A stretch of 49,827 nt of DNA from an uncultured Dialister sp. (GCA_934216155.1 CAKQBK010000008.1:1-49827), one strand, 5' to 3'. Shown: positions 23,240-31,267, numbered from the stretch's first letter. Program-made: numbers and translations. Notes: generated by a model not told the origin, from the sequence alone.

Positions 23240-25138
23240 ATGATTAACAACGATTTACTGTACTACATCCCAACTGGTGAATTTGGTAAAGAAGGCGTGC
23301 TGGGACTGCTTAAGACCCATCCGGAAATTCGTTTCGTATCCCTGGTAGGCATTGACTTGGCCGGCAACGATACCGATGAAAAAGTGCCGATCGAATTATT
23401 CATCAAAAATTACGATGATTTCTTTGCTGGCACTGCAGTACAGACCGATGGATCTTCTGTAGTACTGATGAACATCGCTACCCTGAACGACGCTCGTGTC
23501 GATATGGTAGCTGATGCCAGCGTAAACTGGTATGTAGATTACAATGAAGACAACCTGTACGAAAATGGTCGTCCCGTAGGTACCCTTCGCATTCCATGCT
23601 TCCTGCTTCACAATGGCAAATTCATTGATTCCCGTTCTATTTTGAAAGAATCCTGCGAATTTGTAGCTGATAAACTGAAAGGTCTCCTGGCAGATGGTAA
23701 GACTGTCAAAGGCATGGAAGATGTACCGTTTGCTGATATCAAAGACATCAAATTCACCATTGGTACCGAATTGGAATTCTGGGTCAAGACACCAAGTGAA
23801 ACAGAAACGGTACAGCACCTGTCCATTTCTCAGAGACTGCAGGAACAGTACTGGCAGAGAATGCGCGGCAACGTTCGCACCGCTATGGAAGAAGCCATTG
23901 AAGAACTGGATGCTCGTGGCATGCATGTAGAAATGGGCCATAAAGAAGTAGGGGGCATCAAACCGAAAGTGGATGATGCTGGTCACACCGTAGATGTATG
24001 CGAACAGCTGGAACTGGATTGGCTCTTCTCCATGAATCCGCTTCAGGCTGCTGATAATGAATTGGAAGCTCGTATTATTATCCGTGAAGTATTCCGCAAA
24101 TATGGTCTCGATGTTTCCTTCCAGGCAAAACCAATTATCGGCGTAGCAGGCAGCGGCGAACATACCCACGTAGGTATCTGCGCTGAACTGAAGAGCGGCA
24201 AGATTATCAATTTGCTGGCTCCAACAGATATGAAAGCCGATTTCCTGTCCACCATTGGCTACGGCTTCATCATGGGGATTCTGAAGAACTACGAAGCCAC
24301 CAACCCATTTGTTTCTTCTACCACCGATGCATTCAATCGTCTGAAACCAGGCTTTGAAGCTCCGGTCTGCATTGTTACTTCCTTGGGTCACAATCCGGTA
24401 GTTCCTTCTAGAAATAGAACCATCCTCATTGGCCTCGTTCGTGATATCGAAAGCCCGAAAGCCACCCGTTTCGAACTTCGTGCACCGAACCCATTCACCA
24501 ATACCTACCTGGCAGCTGCTTGCCTGTTCCTGACTTCTTTGGATGGCATCACCTACGCTATTACCTCTGGTAAGGCACCGGCTGATCTCTTGGCAGAACT
24601 GTCCAAGAAACCAGGTGAAAAAGCAGATTACCTGGAAGAAGGCAGAGCATACCGCTGCGAAGATAACGTATTCGAAGACTTCACTCAGGAAGAACGTGAT
24701 GCTGCCTTTGGTAAACCACCGGCTACTGTTTGGGAAAATGTAAAGACCATGAAAGCCCATGCGGATAAAGTAGCGGTCATCACCGCTGGTGATAGCCTGA
24801 ATGCCACCATCGTGGATTCCTTCCTGGCTTCCATCGTATATCGTTGGGAAAATGAATTGGTAGACCGCATCATTCCAGCAGCAGAACTTCTGGTGAAAGG
24901 ATTCAAAGAACTCCCGAGCGAAGATGAACTGGATGCTGAACGCTGGGAAGCTATCAAAGCTAAGAAATATGAACTGATTAAAGATACCAAAGCTTCCAAG
25001 TCCATCTGCACCAAACTGAAAGAAGCCCTGGAAGCAAAGGACTATGACACCGCTTCTGACCTGCAGATCGAACTCTCCAAGAAGAGTGAAGCACTGGAAA
25101 AAGAATATGCCGTTTATGCACTGAATATTGTTGGCTAA
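23240..25138 (+). CDS. Glutamine synthetase family protein, long form (copy 2)
   Basis: 632 residues, closely similar to the 20602 gene over its whole length, with all the same active-site blocks (GTELEF, EVGGIKPKVDD, GSGEHTHVG, NRLKPGFEAP, RFELRAPNP). The ATG follows AGGAGG by 7 nt. Codon choice looks more biased than in copy 1, suggesting higher expression. It lacks the attenuator found before copy 1. The upstream gap holds B and C repeats, and I cannot place its promoter with confidence (a weak TATGAT is near 23169). The pair looks like a tandem duplication whose members are now regulated differently. A perfect 8-bp hairpin (GTTCACTG/CAGTGAAC) is just after the stop. Confidence 0.85.
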   Translation: MINNDLLYYIPTGEFGKEGVLGLLKTHPEIRFVSLVGIDLAGNDTDEKVPIELFIKNYDDFFAGTAVQTDGSSVVLMNIATLNDARVDMVADASVNWYVDYNEDNLYENGRPVGTLRIPCFLLHNGKFIDSRSILKESCEFVADKLKGLLADGKTVKGMEDVPFADIKDIKFTIGTELEFWVKTPSETETVQHLSISQRLQEQYWQRMRGNVRTAMEEAIEELDARGMHVEMGHKEVGGIKPKVDDAGHTVDVCEQLELDWLFSMNPLQAADNELEARIIIREVFRKYGLDVSFQAKPIIGVAGSGEHTHVGICAELKSGKIINLLAPTDMKADFLSTIGYGFIMGILKNYEATNPFVSSTTDAFNRLKPGFEAPVCIVTSLGHNPVVPSRNRTILIGLVRDIESPKATRFELRAPNPFTNTYLAAACLFLTSLDGITYAITSGKAPADLLAELSKKPGEKADYLEEGRAYRCEDNVFEDFTQEERDAAFGKPPATVWENVKTMKAHADKVAVITAGDSLNATIVDSFLASIVYRWENELVDRIIPAAELLVKGFKELPSEDELDAERWEAIKAKKYELIKDTKASKSICTKLKEALEAKDYDTASDLQIELSKKSEALEKEYAVYALNIVG

Positions 25139-25170
25139 TTGGTTAGCAGTTCACTGTAGGCAGTGAACAG

Positions 25171-25213
25171 AAAAAACGTCCACACTGGAGAGAGTCTGGT
25201 GCGGACGTTTTTC
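25171..25213 (+). terminator. Terminator after glutamine synthetase copy 2
   Basis: AAAAAACGTCC with inner ACACTGG pairs with CTGGTGCGGACGTTTTT; the T run follows. Confidence 0.85.
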
Positions 25214-25220
25214 TGCTGAC

Positions 25221-25400
25221 AAGGTTGTTATGCTGCTGATTCCTTTCTACAGCAAAAGTAAGAAACCGCCAGTATTAAGGTTATAAAGGGTTATGTGAAA
25301 CCATCGGAGTCACATAACCCTTTATAACCTTTTTAACCTTGATGCTAGCGGTATCTTTCTTTTGTTTCGATTAACGAAATCAGTAGAATAATAACCTTTT
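25221..25400. repeat. Family B element
   Basis: AAGGTTGTTATGCTGCTGATT...AATCAGTAGAATAATAACCTTTT. Core AAGGTTATAAAGGGTTATGTG / CACATAACCCTTTATAACC is a near-perfect inverted repeat around GAAACCATCGGAGT. 180 bp. Confidence 0.88.
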
Positions 25401-25410
25401 TGCAAAATAA

Positions 25411-25438
25411 AAAAGCACCATGAAAAATCACAGTGCTT
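25411..25438 (-). terminator. Terminator of tRNA-Thr
   Basis: AAGCAC/GTGCTT stem. On the minus strand it is followed by TTTTTTATTTTGC. It lies 13 bp past the tRNA CCA end. Confidence 0.75.
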
Positions 25439-25450
25439 CCATCAATCATT

Positions 25451-25526
25451 TGGAGCCGGCAACAGGATTTGAACCTGCGACCTACGCATTACGAATGCGC
25501 CGCTCTACCAGCTGAGCTATACCGGC
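25451..25526 (-). tRNA. tRNA-Thr (anticodon CGT)
   Basis: Read on the minus strand the 76 nt fold as a standard cloverleaf: acceptor GCCGGTA/TGCCGGC (one G-T pair), D arm GCTC-AGCTGGTA-GAGC, anticodon arm GCGCA-TTCGTAA-TGCGT with anticodon CGT, and T arm GCAGG-TTCAAAT-CCTGT. The discriminator is T and the 3' CCA is encoded. It reads ACG codons. A B element lies on each side, and the terminator follows immediately. Confidence 0.96.
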
Positions 25527-25605
25527 ATTAACGTGTATAATCGTATCAAATGTGGTAATATTTGTCAATTATTTTTTTATCAGTGGTGATTTATGGCAGA
25601 GAGAA

Positions 25606-25793
25606 AAAGGTTATTATTCTGCGGATTTCAGTAGAGACAATGGGCTAGATTACGCCAGTACCAAGGTTAAAATGGTTATAAAAGGTTATGTGAAACCATC
25701 AGAATCACATAACCTTTTATAACCATTCATAACCTTGGTACTGGCGGTATCTTATTTTTTGTCTCTGCTGGAAACAGTAGAATAATAACCTTT
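25606..25793. repeat. Family B element
   Basis: AAAAGGTTATTATTCTGCGG ... CAGTAGAATAATAACCTTT, with core GGTTATAAAAGGTTATGTG / CACATAACCTTTTATAACC. About 188 bp and one of the best preserved. A solo right end (GAAATCAGTAGGATGATAACC) follows at about 25829-25849. Confidence 0.88.
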
Positions 25794-25854
25794 ACACTGG
25801 TGCTTTCTTGTTCCTTGTTATTTAATTGAAATCAGTAGGATGATAACCTTTTGA

Positions 25855-26745
25855 TCAATCGTTATTTTTAGCTATGAGAGCCAAATTTCGTAACAGCACC
25901 TTCTTCCCCCGCCAGGCGAAGGCGTAGGAGCGGAAGGTTTTGTCGAAGCTGCGGTTGGAATAGGAAGCAAGGGTTTCTTCTGTCAATGCGGCAATGCGGT
26001 GCTCATGAATTTCTGGCAGGGGAGAGGCCGGTGCTTTTTGATTGTACGGACAATGGATTTGACATTCATCGCAGCCAAAGATGGTCGGGGTGCGGCGAAG
26101 GATTTGTATTTCCTCTTCTGTCAGATCTTCTTTCTTTTGGGTCAGGTAAGATTTGCAGTGCCATGGATTGAATTTATTTTCTGAAATAACGCGGCCAGGA
26201 CAACGTTGTTCACAGATGTGGCAATTTCCACAAGAAAGGGATAGCGGCGTATCTGGTGCCATGTTGATGGTGGTGAGAATAGCGCCAATGGTGAAGAAGG
26301 AACCATACTTTGGATGGATGAGGCAATGATTTCTGCCAAAGAAACCCAAGCCTGCCTGAAAAGCCAAGTAGCGATCCACCATGGGGGACGTGTCGACCAT
26401 GGGAAGAAAAGATTCTTCTGGATAGGCTTCTTTCATGACAGTGATGATTTTATCTAAGTATTGGTGGTTGATTTTGTGATAATCCATGGGCCTTGCGTAG
26501 AGGGCAATATTTCCGGTTTCTTCTTTTTCTGGTTTATAAGGAAATAGAACCACGAAAAAAGAACCACAACCAGGCAGCAGGGCTTCTGTATCTAAGCGGT
26601 CAGGTAGATGCGTCGGGGCAAAAGGTACTGGCCCGGTGCGTTCCAGTTGCTGCAATAACTGTGATGGCAGCTGAGCCGAACAAACGCCGCAGGCATCTAA
26701 GCGAAGGGCGTGAGCTGTTTGCGTGAAGAGTGTCTTGGGAGTCAT
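25855..26745 (-). CDS. queG: Epoxyqueuosine reductase QueG (short form)
   Basis: 296 residues. It performs the last step of queuosine synthesis in tRNA, a cobalamin-dependent reduction using two 4Fe-4S clusters. DTSPMVDR contains the expected catalytic Asp. GLGFFGRNHCLIHPKYGSFF is the cobalamin-binding region. CGNCHICEQRCP and GCDECQIHCPYN supply the eight cluster cysteines. It lacks the C-terminal HEAT-like region of Bacillus QueG. There is no Shine-Dalgarno: heptad repeat sequence (TTATCCCTAGCTACTAAAAATT) runs right up to the ATG. B elements lie both upstream and downstream. Confidence 0.9.
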   Translation of the reverse strand: MTPKTLFTQTAHALRLDACGVCSAQLPSQLLQQLERTGPVPFAPTHLPDRLDTEALLPGCGSFFVVLFPYKPEKEETGNIALYARPMDYHKINHQYLDKIITVMKEAYPEESFLPMVDTSPMVDRYLAFQAGLGFFGRNHCLIHPKYGSFFTIGAILTTINMAPDTPLSLSCGNCHICEQRCPGRVISENKFNPWHCKSYLTQKKEDLTEEEIQILRRTPTIFGCDECQIHCPYNQKAPASPLPEIHEHRIAALTEETLASYSNRSFDKTFRSYAFAWRGKKVLLRNLALIAKNND

Positions 26746-26773
26746 AATTTTTAGTAGCTAGGGATAAGGGATT

Positions 26774-26896
26774 AGGTTATTATTCTACAGATTTCGATGG
26801 ATCATATGAAGCAAGATGCCGCAATCATAAAGGTTATAAAGGGTTATAAAAGGTTATGTGAAACCAGCGGAATCACATAACCTTTTATAACCCTTT
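26774..26896. repeat. Family B element lacking its right arm
   Basis: AGGTTATTATTCTACAGATTTC and the full core GGTTATAAAAGGTTATGTG / CACATAACCTTTTATAACC are present. The right end is replaced by unrelated sequence (GCATATCGTC...). 26897-27021 has no gene that I can see. Confidence 0.75.
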
Positions 26897-27021
26897 GCAT
26901 ATCGTCATACATAATAAGTGAGGAAGTCGGTATATTCTCCATATACCCTGTCCGAAGGGCATAACCCTTTGGTGAGGAGCAGTTCGTGAGGAACAAGACT
27001 CTTTCCGTTTGAGTCACTTTC

Positions 27022-28065
27022 TCATTTAACCATTCTCTTTGCTAGGAGTTCACTCACTTTTTCAGTAGGCATATCGTCGCTATCGTAGAGAAGGCCTTTC
27101 GGGCTTTTGATAATGAGACGGTCCATTTTATTCTGCGCAATTAGGTCATTGGTGGCAGAGAGGAAAGACAGACAGGCTTTGTCGTGATGTTCTTTGGTGA
27201 TCAGACGGGAGAGACCCGGTGCTTTGAGACGCTGTTGCAGGAAAATCTGATGGATGGCTTTCCAACTTTCCTTTTTCGGGCAGGCCCTAAGGAGCACGCA
27301 GATTTCATAACCTTTGCTTTTCAGAAAATCAATGTATTCCATGGTGTGGGTTACATTTTCCAAAGAGCCTTCCTGCAGGATATGATATCCTTCTTCTGCG
27401 GCTCGTTTCATGGCAAGGTCAGAAAGGTATTGGCCCTGTGCCATAGAGAAATAGGCACAGTATTGTCCATATTTCTTCATCAACTCTTTGTAACGGGGAT
27501 GAAATCCTCTGAAATTATCGCTCATGGATTGCACGATGTTTCCATCATATTCTTCGATAATCATGGAAGACATGCGGGTTTTTCCAGAGCCCGGTTGTCC
27601 AGCGATGATGAAGGCCATGGGATGTTTCTGGTGGCCTTTTTTCCCTTCTTTGATGGAAGGCCAAATGGTGGTTTCAAAGAGCTGATTCATTTCTTCTTCG
27701 GTGAAGTGACCTTCTTTTTCCACCAATTTTTTTGTGAGTTTAATGCTGCTCACAGGGCGGAAAATCTGATCCGCCATATACTTACTTTCAATGTTGTAGG
27801 CTTCACGGAGCATGGAGACCTGTGTCGACATAGGCAGTCCGTGACCCTTGCGGAGTTCAATCAGTGACATTTCGTGAATGGTCATTCGCCAGAGATTGTA
27901 GAGTCGTTTCTCATCCACTGGGGAAATGTCCTTTTCACTTTTTAATGTACATAGCAGGTTGTGAATGGTATTAAATATTTCCGCATTCACCTCTAGCTGA
28001 ATCCCCATGGGGGTTATTTCTTCTGATTCTGTTAATTCTTCAAGTGTCCGCTCGTCATAGGGCAT
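27022..28065 (-). CDS. Zeta-toxin domain protein with a 145-residue N-terminal extension
   Basis: 347 residues. The C-terminal domain is a zeta/PezT-type kinase: Walker A AGQPGSGKT (155-163), then SDNFRGFHPRYKEL (182-195) with the catalytic Asp and the conserved Asn-Phe-Arg. Zeta toxins phosphorylate UDP-GlcNAc and block wall synthesis. Residues 1-145 are helical and charged and match nothing I can name. No epsilon-type antitoxin gene is adjacent, on either side. In E. coli EzeT a fused N-terminal domain acts as antitoxin in cis, and the same could apply here. AAGGAG lies 11 nt before the ATG. It could instead be a housekeeping kinase of the family. Confidence 0.78.
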   Translation of the reverse strand: MPYDERTLEELTESEEITPMGIQLEVNAEIFNTIHNLLCTLKSEKDISPVDEKRLYNLWRMTIHEMSLIELRKGHGLPMSTQVSMLREAYNIESKYMADQIFRPVSSIKLTKKLVEKEGHFTEEEMNQLFETTIWPSIKEGKKGHQKHPMAFIIAGQPGSGKTRMSSMIIEEYDGNIVQSMSDNFRGFHPRYKELMKKYGQYCAYFSMAQGQYLSDLAMKRAAEEGYHILQEGSLENVTHTMEYIDFLKSKGYEICVLLRACPKKESWKAIHQIFLQQRLKAPGLSRLITKEHHDKACLSFLSATNDLIAQNKMDRLIIKSPKGLLYDSDDMPTEKVSELLAKRMVK

Positions 28066-28154
28066 AGCCGTACCAACTCCTTATGGAAATATAGATGTAA
28101 ATACAATTTGTTTTTATCATAGCAAAAGGAAGCGCTTTTGTCCACCTTGTAAAT

Positions 28155-28210
28155 AGTGAGGAGTTAGGAATGAGGAGTGAGGAGTGAAGGTGGCGAGCCT
28201 CGAATTGTTC
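28155..28210. repeat. Heptad/F-type repeat fragment
   Basis: GTGAGGAGTTAGGAATGAGG and AGTGAGGAGTG heptads followed by GGTGGCGAGCCTCGAATTG, the usual F-family start without its second half. Confidence 0.6.
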
Positions 28211-28281
28211 TTATACCAATGGAGTCTGGAAGCATGATTTCTTTTTATATAGCTCGCCGATGATTGAAGCGGCTAGCATCA

Positions 28282-28297
28282 TGTTTCACGAGAAACA
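28282..28297. promoter_or_regulatory. parS-like centromere site (ParB/Spo0J target)
   Basis: TGTTTCACGAGAAACA matches the bacterial parS consensus TGTTNCACGTGAAACA at all but one fixed position (A for T in the right half). It is intergenic, outside the adjacent B element. parS sites cluster near the chromosome origin, so a real site would place this window in the origin-proximal region. Confidence 0.6.
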
Positions 28298-28306
28298 ATA
28301 GCTATG

Positions 28307-28491
28307 AAGGTTATTATTCTGCTACTTACTATTTCTAACATAGAACAAGAAGCCGCAAGTGGCTGGCTTAAAAGGTTATAAAAGGTTATATGAAATCGGT
28401 ATCCCCATAACCTTTTATAACCCTTTATAACCTTGTCTGTTGCGGTGATAGGAAATGTTTTATTGTAGAAATCAGCAGAATAATAACCTTT
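28307..28491. repeat. Family B element
   Basis: AAGGTTATTATTCTGCTAC ... AATCAGCAGAATAATAACCTT; core GGTTATAAAAGGTTATATG / CCATAACCTTTTATAACCC. 185 bp. Confidence 0.87.
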
Positions 28492-28499
28492 AATAAAAA

Positions 28500-28568
28500 A
28501 GGTATTGGGGCGCTATATAATTTGAGGCGCCCTTCCACCACTCCTAATTCCTCACTCCTCACTTATAT
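28500..28568. repeat. Family F palindrome with heptads
   Basis: GGTATTGGGGCGC...GGCGCCCTTCCACCACTCC followed by CTCACTCCTCACT heptads. It is the mirror of the fragment at 28155-28210, so the two may be halves of one element split by the B element and parS-like segment. Confidence 0.65.
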
Positions 28569-28582
28569 AAGTAGGGTTGCAA

Positions 28583-28591
28583 TGCTATAAT
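28583..28591 (+). promoter_or_regulatory. Extended -10 promoter of cbiZ
   Basis: TGC-TATAAT, with no good -35. The predicted start is near 28598, giving a leader of about 34 nt. No cobalamin riboswitch is possible in that space. Confidence 0.6.
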
Positions 28592-28631
28592 GAATCTAAA
28601 GAAATTACATGACAATCAAAAGGAGAGTATG

Positions 28632-29408
28632 ATGGATAGGGTATCTAAAAAATTAGCCATACCTGGTGCTAAATTGACTGTGTCGGATTATTGCTTAAAA
28701 ATTGATTTTGATAGAGATCATCCTTCTTTATCGACAGCTATTTATGGCGGTGGATTTCGAGATGTGCGGCAGGTAATGAATCAGCGGTTGACGAAATATT
28801 TTGCTTCGGAAGCCGATTTTCCTGGCGGTTCTGTGGAAGGGTATTTGAAAGAGTGTGCTAGAGCGGAAGGAGCGGACTTGGAGAAGTGTTCCGTTCTTCT
28901 CACAGCGGCCAAGGTGTATTTGTATTCTCATAAAATTCTTTCCCACGATGATTTGTTGGTGGAAATCATCACCACTGGCGGCGTAGAAAAGACCGCTTGC
29001 CGTGCTTCGTCGGCACCGATGTATCGCGAAAAAGAGGGGCAGTTTTTTCCTGTAGGAACCATCAATATGATGGCTTTGATTCATGGAAATTTGCCACCAG
29101 GCATCATGGCTCGCTCCTTAATTACGTTGACCGAAGGAAAAACAGCCGCGTTGCAAGATTTGGGAATTGCCGATGTGAATAACGGACTTCCTGCCACCGG
29201 AACCGGAACCGACGGGATCACCTTGGTGACTTCCTATGAAGGACCTCACTATACCGATGCAGGTCCATTTTCTGAATTGGGGGCATTTCTAGCACAGGCT
29301 GCCTACCAGTCAGTTACGGAATGTCTGGTAACTTATGACAAACCCTGGAATGCGTTTCCTGAATTAAAAACACCGAAAGCAGTGGAGTTAAAAGCAATTA
29401 GGAATTAG
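28632..29408 (+). CDS. cbiZ: Adenosylcobinamide amidohydrolase CbiZ
   Basis: 258 residues from ATG 28632 (AAAGGAG, 6 nt). CbiZ hydrolyses adenosylcobinamide to cobyric acid, letting the cell salvage incomplete corrinoids. LSTAIYGGGFRDVRQVMNQR, VLLTAAKVYLY, VEIITTGGVEK and TGTGTDGITLV are family blocks. No other cobalamin gene is in the window. A link to queG (cobalamin-dependent) two genes away is possible but not shown. The last codons (AAAGCAATTAGGAATTAG) lie in a heptad repeat array, so the terminal AIRN residues and the stop codon are repeat-encoded. Confidence 0.88.
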   Translation: MDRVSKKLAIPGAKLTVSDYCLKIDFDRDHPSLSTAIYGGGFRDVRQVMNQRLTKYFASEADFPGGSVEGYLKECARAEGADLEKCSVLLTAAKVYLYSHKILSHDDLLVEIITTGGVEKTACRASSAPMYREKEGQFFPVGTINMMALIHGNLPPGIMARSLITLTEGKTAALQDLGIADVNNGLPATGTGTDGITLVTSYEGPHYTDAGPFSELGAFLAQAAYQSVTECLVTYDKPWNAFPELKTPKAVELKAIRN

Positions 29409-29470
29409 GAATGAGAAATTAGGAATGTTGGTGCGGTGCTTTAGAAATATTGGGCACCGCATTATAATTT
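29395..29470. repeat. Heptads plus F-type hairpin overlapping the cbiZ stop
   Basis: AATTAGGAATTAGGAATGAG heptads, then GTGCGGTGC...GGGCACCGCAT as the hairpin. It probably also works as the cbiZ transcript end. Confidence 0.7.
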
Positions 29471-29508
29471 TGTATGATTGGTGACTGGTGAGAATCTTTT
29501 TCCACAAA

Positions 29509-29537
29509 TTGAAATCATAGGTAAAATATGATACCAT
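29509..29537 (+). promoter_or_regulatory. Possible promoter for the 29601 gene
   Basis: TTGAAA, 17-nt spacer, TACCAT. Moderate match; expected leader about 57 nt. Confidence 0.45.
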
Positions 29538-29600
29538 GTATAAGAATTTTATTTATAAAGAGAACTGTAGATTTTTTAGGAAAATAAGGTGTAAGATTTG

Positions 29601-30938
29601 ATGTTTATTATTCCATATATAGTACTGGCAGCTGTGACAGCTCTGTTCTTGGTGGTATCCTATTTCTTGGTCTTTGGGTTACCGGGAAAGAAAAAGGAAG
29701 AAATCATTCAGGAAGAATCGGCAGATGTAGAGAAAACCATGGAAATACCGTTGCCCCTTAAAGAGAAGGAAGAAGAAAAGAATGCTTCCGCTCTCGATGA
29801 TGCGACTCAGATTCTTCCTGCTTTAGGAAAACATGGGACTTCTAAAGCACAGGCTCTGGAAGAAGAGAAGACCAAGGTGTTTTCCAGAAAAGAGCTAGAA
29901 AATACAGCACCCTATGAAGCAGCACCGGCAGAAAAGGGACCTTTTGCAGCGGAACCTAAGCCAGAAATCTTGGAAGATAAACCGGAAGTCAATTCACTGG
30001 AAGAACACTTCGTTCGTCATTTCTTGAATCGCTATGGAGCCGTATCGCATACGGTAGAACAGGATACGCGCATTGTGACCCATCGCCTGATCGATGGTCT
30101 CCACATGTCCGATAAAGAAGCGGTAGATACTTTGACCCATATTATGGTGCAGGAGGCATTGCAGAATGCCCAGCGGACCTATGTGATGATGCCAACTCCC
30201 CGTGTGTTGGAAATGGTGGCTGATGCGTTTTCTGATGTGGCCCATGGGAAACGGTCTGAAACGAAAACCATTTTGGCATACGACGCACTGAAAGCCATGC
30301 CTCGTATGGAAGTAAGTGGTTTCCAGGCACTGGCATTGCTTCTTATTTTCCATTATTCTAGAAATACGGACAATTTTGATGCTGCCCATCTGAAACGGTA
30401 TACAGAAAAATATATTACTCCATTCCTGGGCAAGCTTCCTGATGAATACAGTGGTTACCAGCAGTTGGAATATTTACATTGTATTTCCTTAGAGAATAAA
30501 GAAATTGCTTTTGGGCAAGTATTGCATGATTCCTACCCATTAATTTTTGCATTCCGTGGTTCCATGAAGAGTGAATTGGATGCGGTGTACCAGGGCTGGC
30601 CGGAAGGTGCTGTGGTGCCAAGTCTGTACAATTCCTACTATAAACTGGCTGCGGTGGATGAAACCACATTGGGCACTTTGATGGATGATTTGGGTATCGA
30701 AGATATGGTGACCAGACATAACGTCCAGGCTTTGGCTGAATCCAGACCGGTCGCTTATGATAGAAAAGAAATGGGATATATCTTATCTCATATTTCTTCT
30801 GACTTGTCGAAACTCCAGAATGCTTGGGATACCAGCATGCTTCGTCGTTCTTCTTTGACACTGATGGGGATGTACATTGCGAAAATTTGCATCCGTGAAA
30901 CCATTGGGGAAGATTTCGATCTGAGTCATTGGATGTAA
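29601..30938 (+). CDS. Membrane-anchored protein of unknown function (resembles LPO_1073/Vpar_1526-type proteins)
   Basis: 445 residues. A single N-terminal membrane helix (about 2-27) is followed by a charged, low-complexity Glu/Lys/Ala/Pro linker (about 30-125) and a helical domain (about 130-445) with no catalytic motif that I recognise. The domain ends SHWM. I recall a Veillonella family of this layout, but that match is from memory and weak. The start is ATG 29601 or TTG 29598 (AAGGTG upstream). It stands alone between repeat-filled gaps. The linker could let the soluble domain reach across the envelope if the helix is an uncleaved anchor. Confidence 0.6.
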   Translation: MFIIPYIVLAAVTALFLVVSYFLVFGLPGKKKEEIIQEESADVEKTMEIPLPLKEKEEEKNASALDDATQILPALGKHGTSKAQALEEEKTKVFSRKELENTAPYEAAPAEKGPFAAEPKPEILEDKPEVNSLEEHFVRHFLNRYGAVSHTVEQDTRIVTHRLIDGLHMSDKEAVDTLTHIMVQEALQNAQRTYVMMPTPRVLEMVADAFSDVAHGKRSETKTILAYDALKAMPRMEVSGFQALALLLIFHYSRNTDNFDAAHLKRYTEKYITPFLGKLPDEYSGYQQLEYLHCISLENKEIAFGQVLHDSYPLIFAFRGSMKSELDAVYQGWPEGAVVPSLYNSYYKLAAVDETTLGTLMDDLGIEDMVTRHNVQALAESRPVAYDRKEMGYILSHISSDLSKLQNAWDTSMLRRSSLTLMGMYIAKICIRETIGEDFDLSHWM

Positions 30939-30944
30939 ATACAA

Positions 30945-31085
30945 TGAGGAATGAGAAATTAGGAATGAGGAATGGTGGTCGCCTGGTACAATTCATATAG
31001 CCAGGCAAAATATTTATAAATAGACGGCACTATATGAGTTGTGCGCCGTACCATCATTACGCATTGCTAATTAGTCTTTACTCAT
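30945..31085. repeat. Family F/heptad element
   Basis: ATGAGGAATGAGAAATTAGG heptads, then GGTCGCCTGG...CCAGGC and GACGGCAC...GTGCGCCGT inner hairpins, then inverted heptads (CATTACGCATTGC...). A composite copy with two hairpin cores. Confidence 0.62.
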
Positions 31086-31150
31086 TATAATTTCATATGT
31101 TATTCAACGTCGAATTTTACCCTGGCGGAGAGTTTGCTTTGAATGATTAC

Positions 31151-31175
31151 AATCTGCCGAGAGGCGGATTTTTTA
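31151..31175 (+). terminator. GNRA-loop terminator upstream of sdaAB
   Basis: AATCTGCC-GAGA-GGCGGATT (one T-G pair) then TTTT. It is 212 bp after the previous gene and 93 bp before sdaAB, so it may end the first transcript or attenuate the second. Confidence 0.75.
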
Positions 31176-31194
31176 TTGGTCGATTTGGTGAATA

Positions 31195-31252
31195 GTGACT
31201 GGGGTTGAAAATAATGACCAGTCACGAGTCACCAGTCAACCAGTCATGTAGA
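31195..31252. repeat. Heptad palindrome before sdaAB
   Basis: GTGACTGG units face CCAGTCAC and CAGTCAACCAGTCA units. Similar arrays occur at 33460, 45510, 48290 and 49497. Confidence 0.7.
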
Positions 31253-31267
31253 TGAAAGGAGAAACAA

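Noticed and set aside
25221..25793. B elements as ordinary rho-independent terminators
   Set aside because: They are ~180 bp, T tracts are not placed after the main stem, and genuine terminators (25171-25213, 25411-25438) lie beside them.
28500..28631. Possible cobalamin riboswitch before cbiZ
   Set aside because: Sequence there is B and F repeat followed by an extended -10 box. The predicted leader is about 34 nt and no B12-box is visible.
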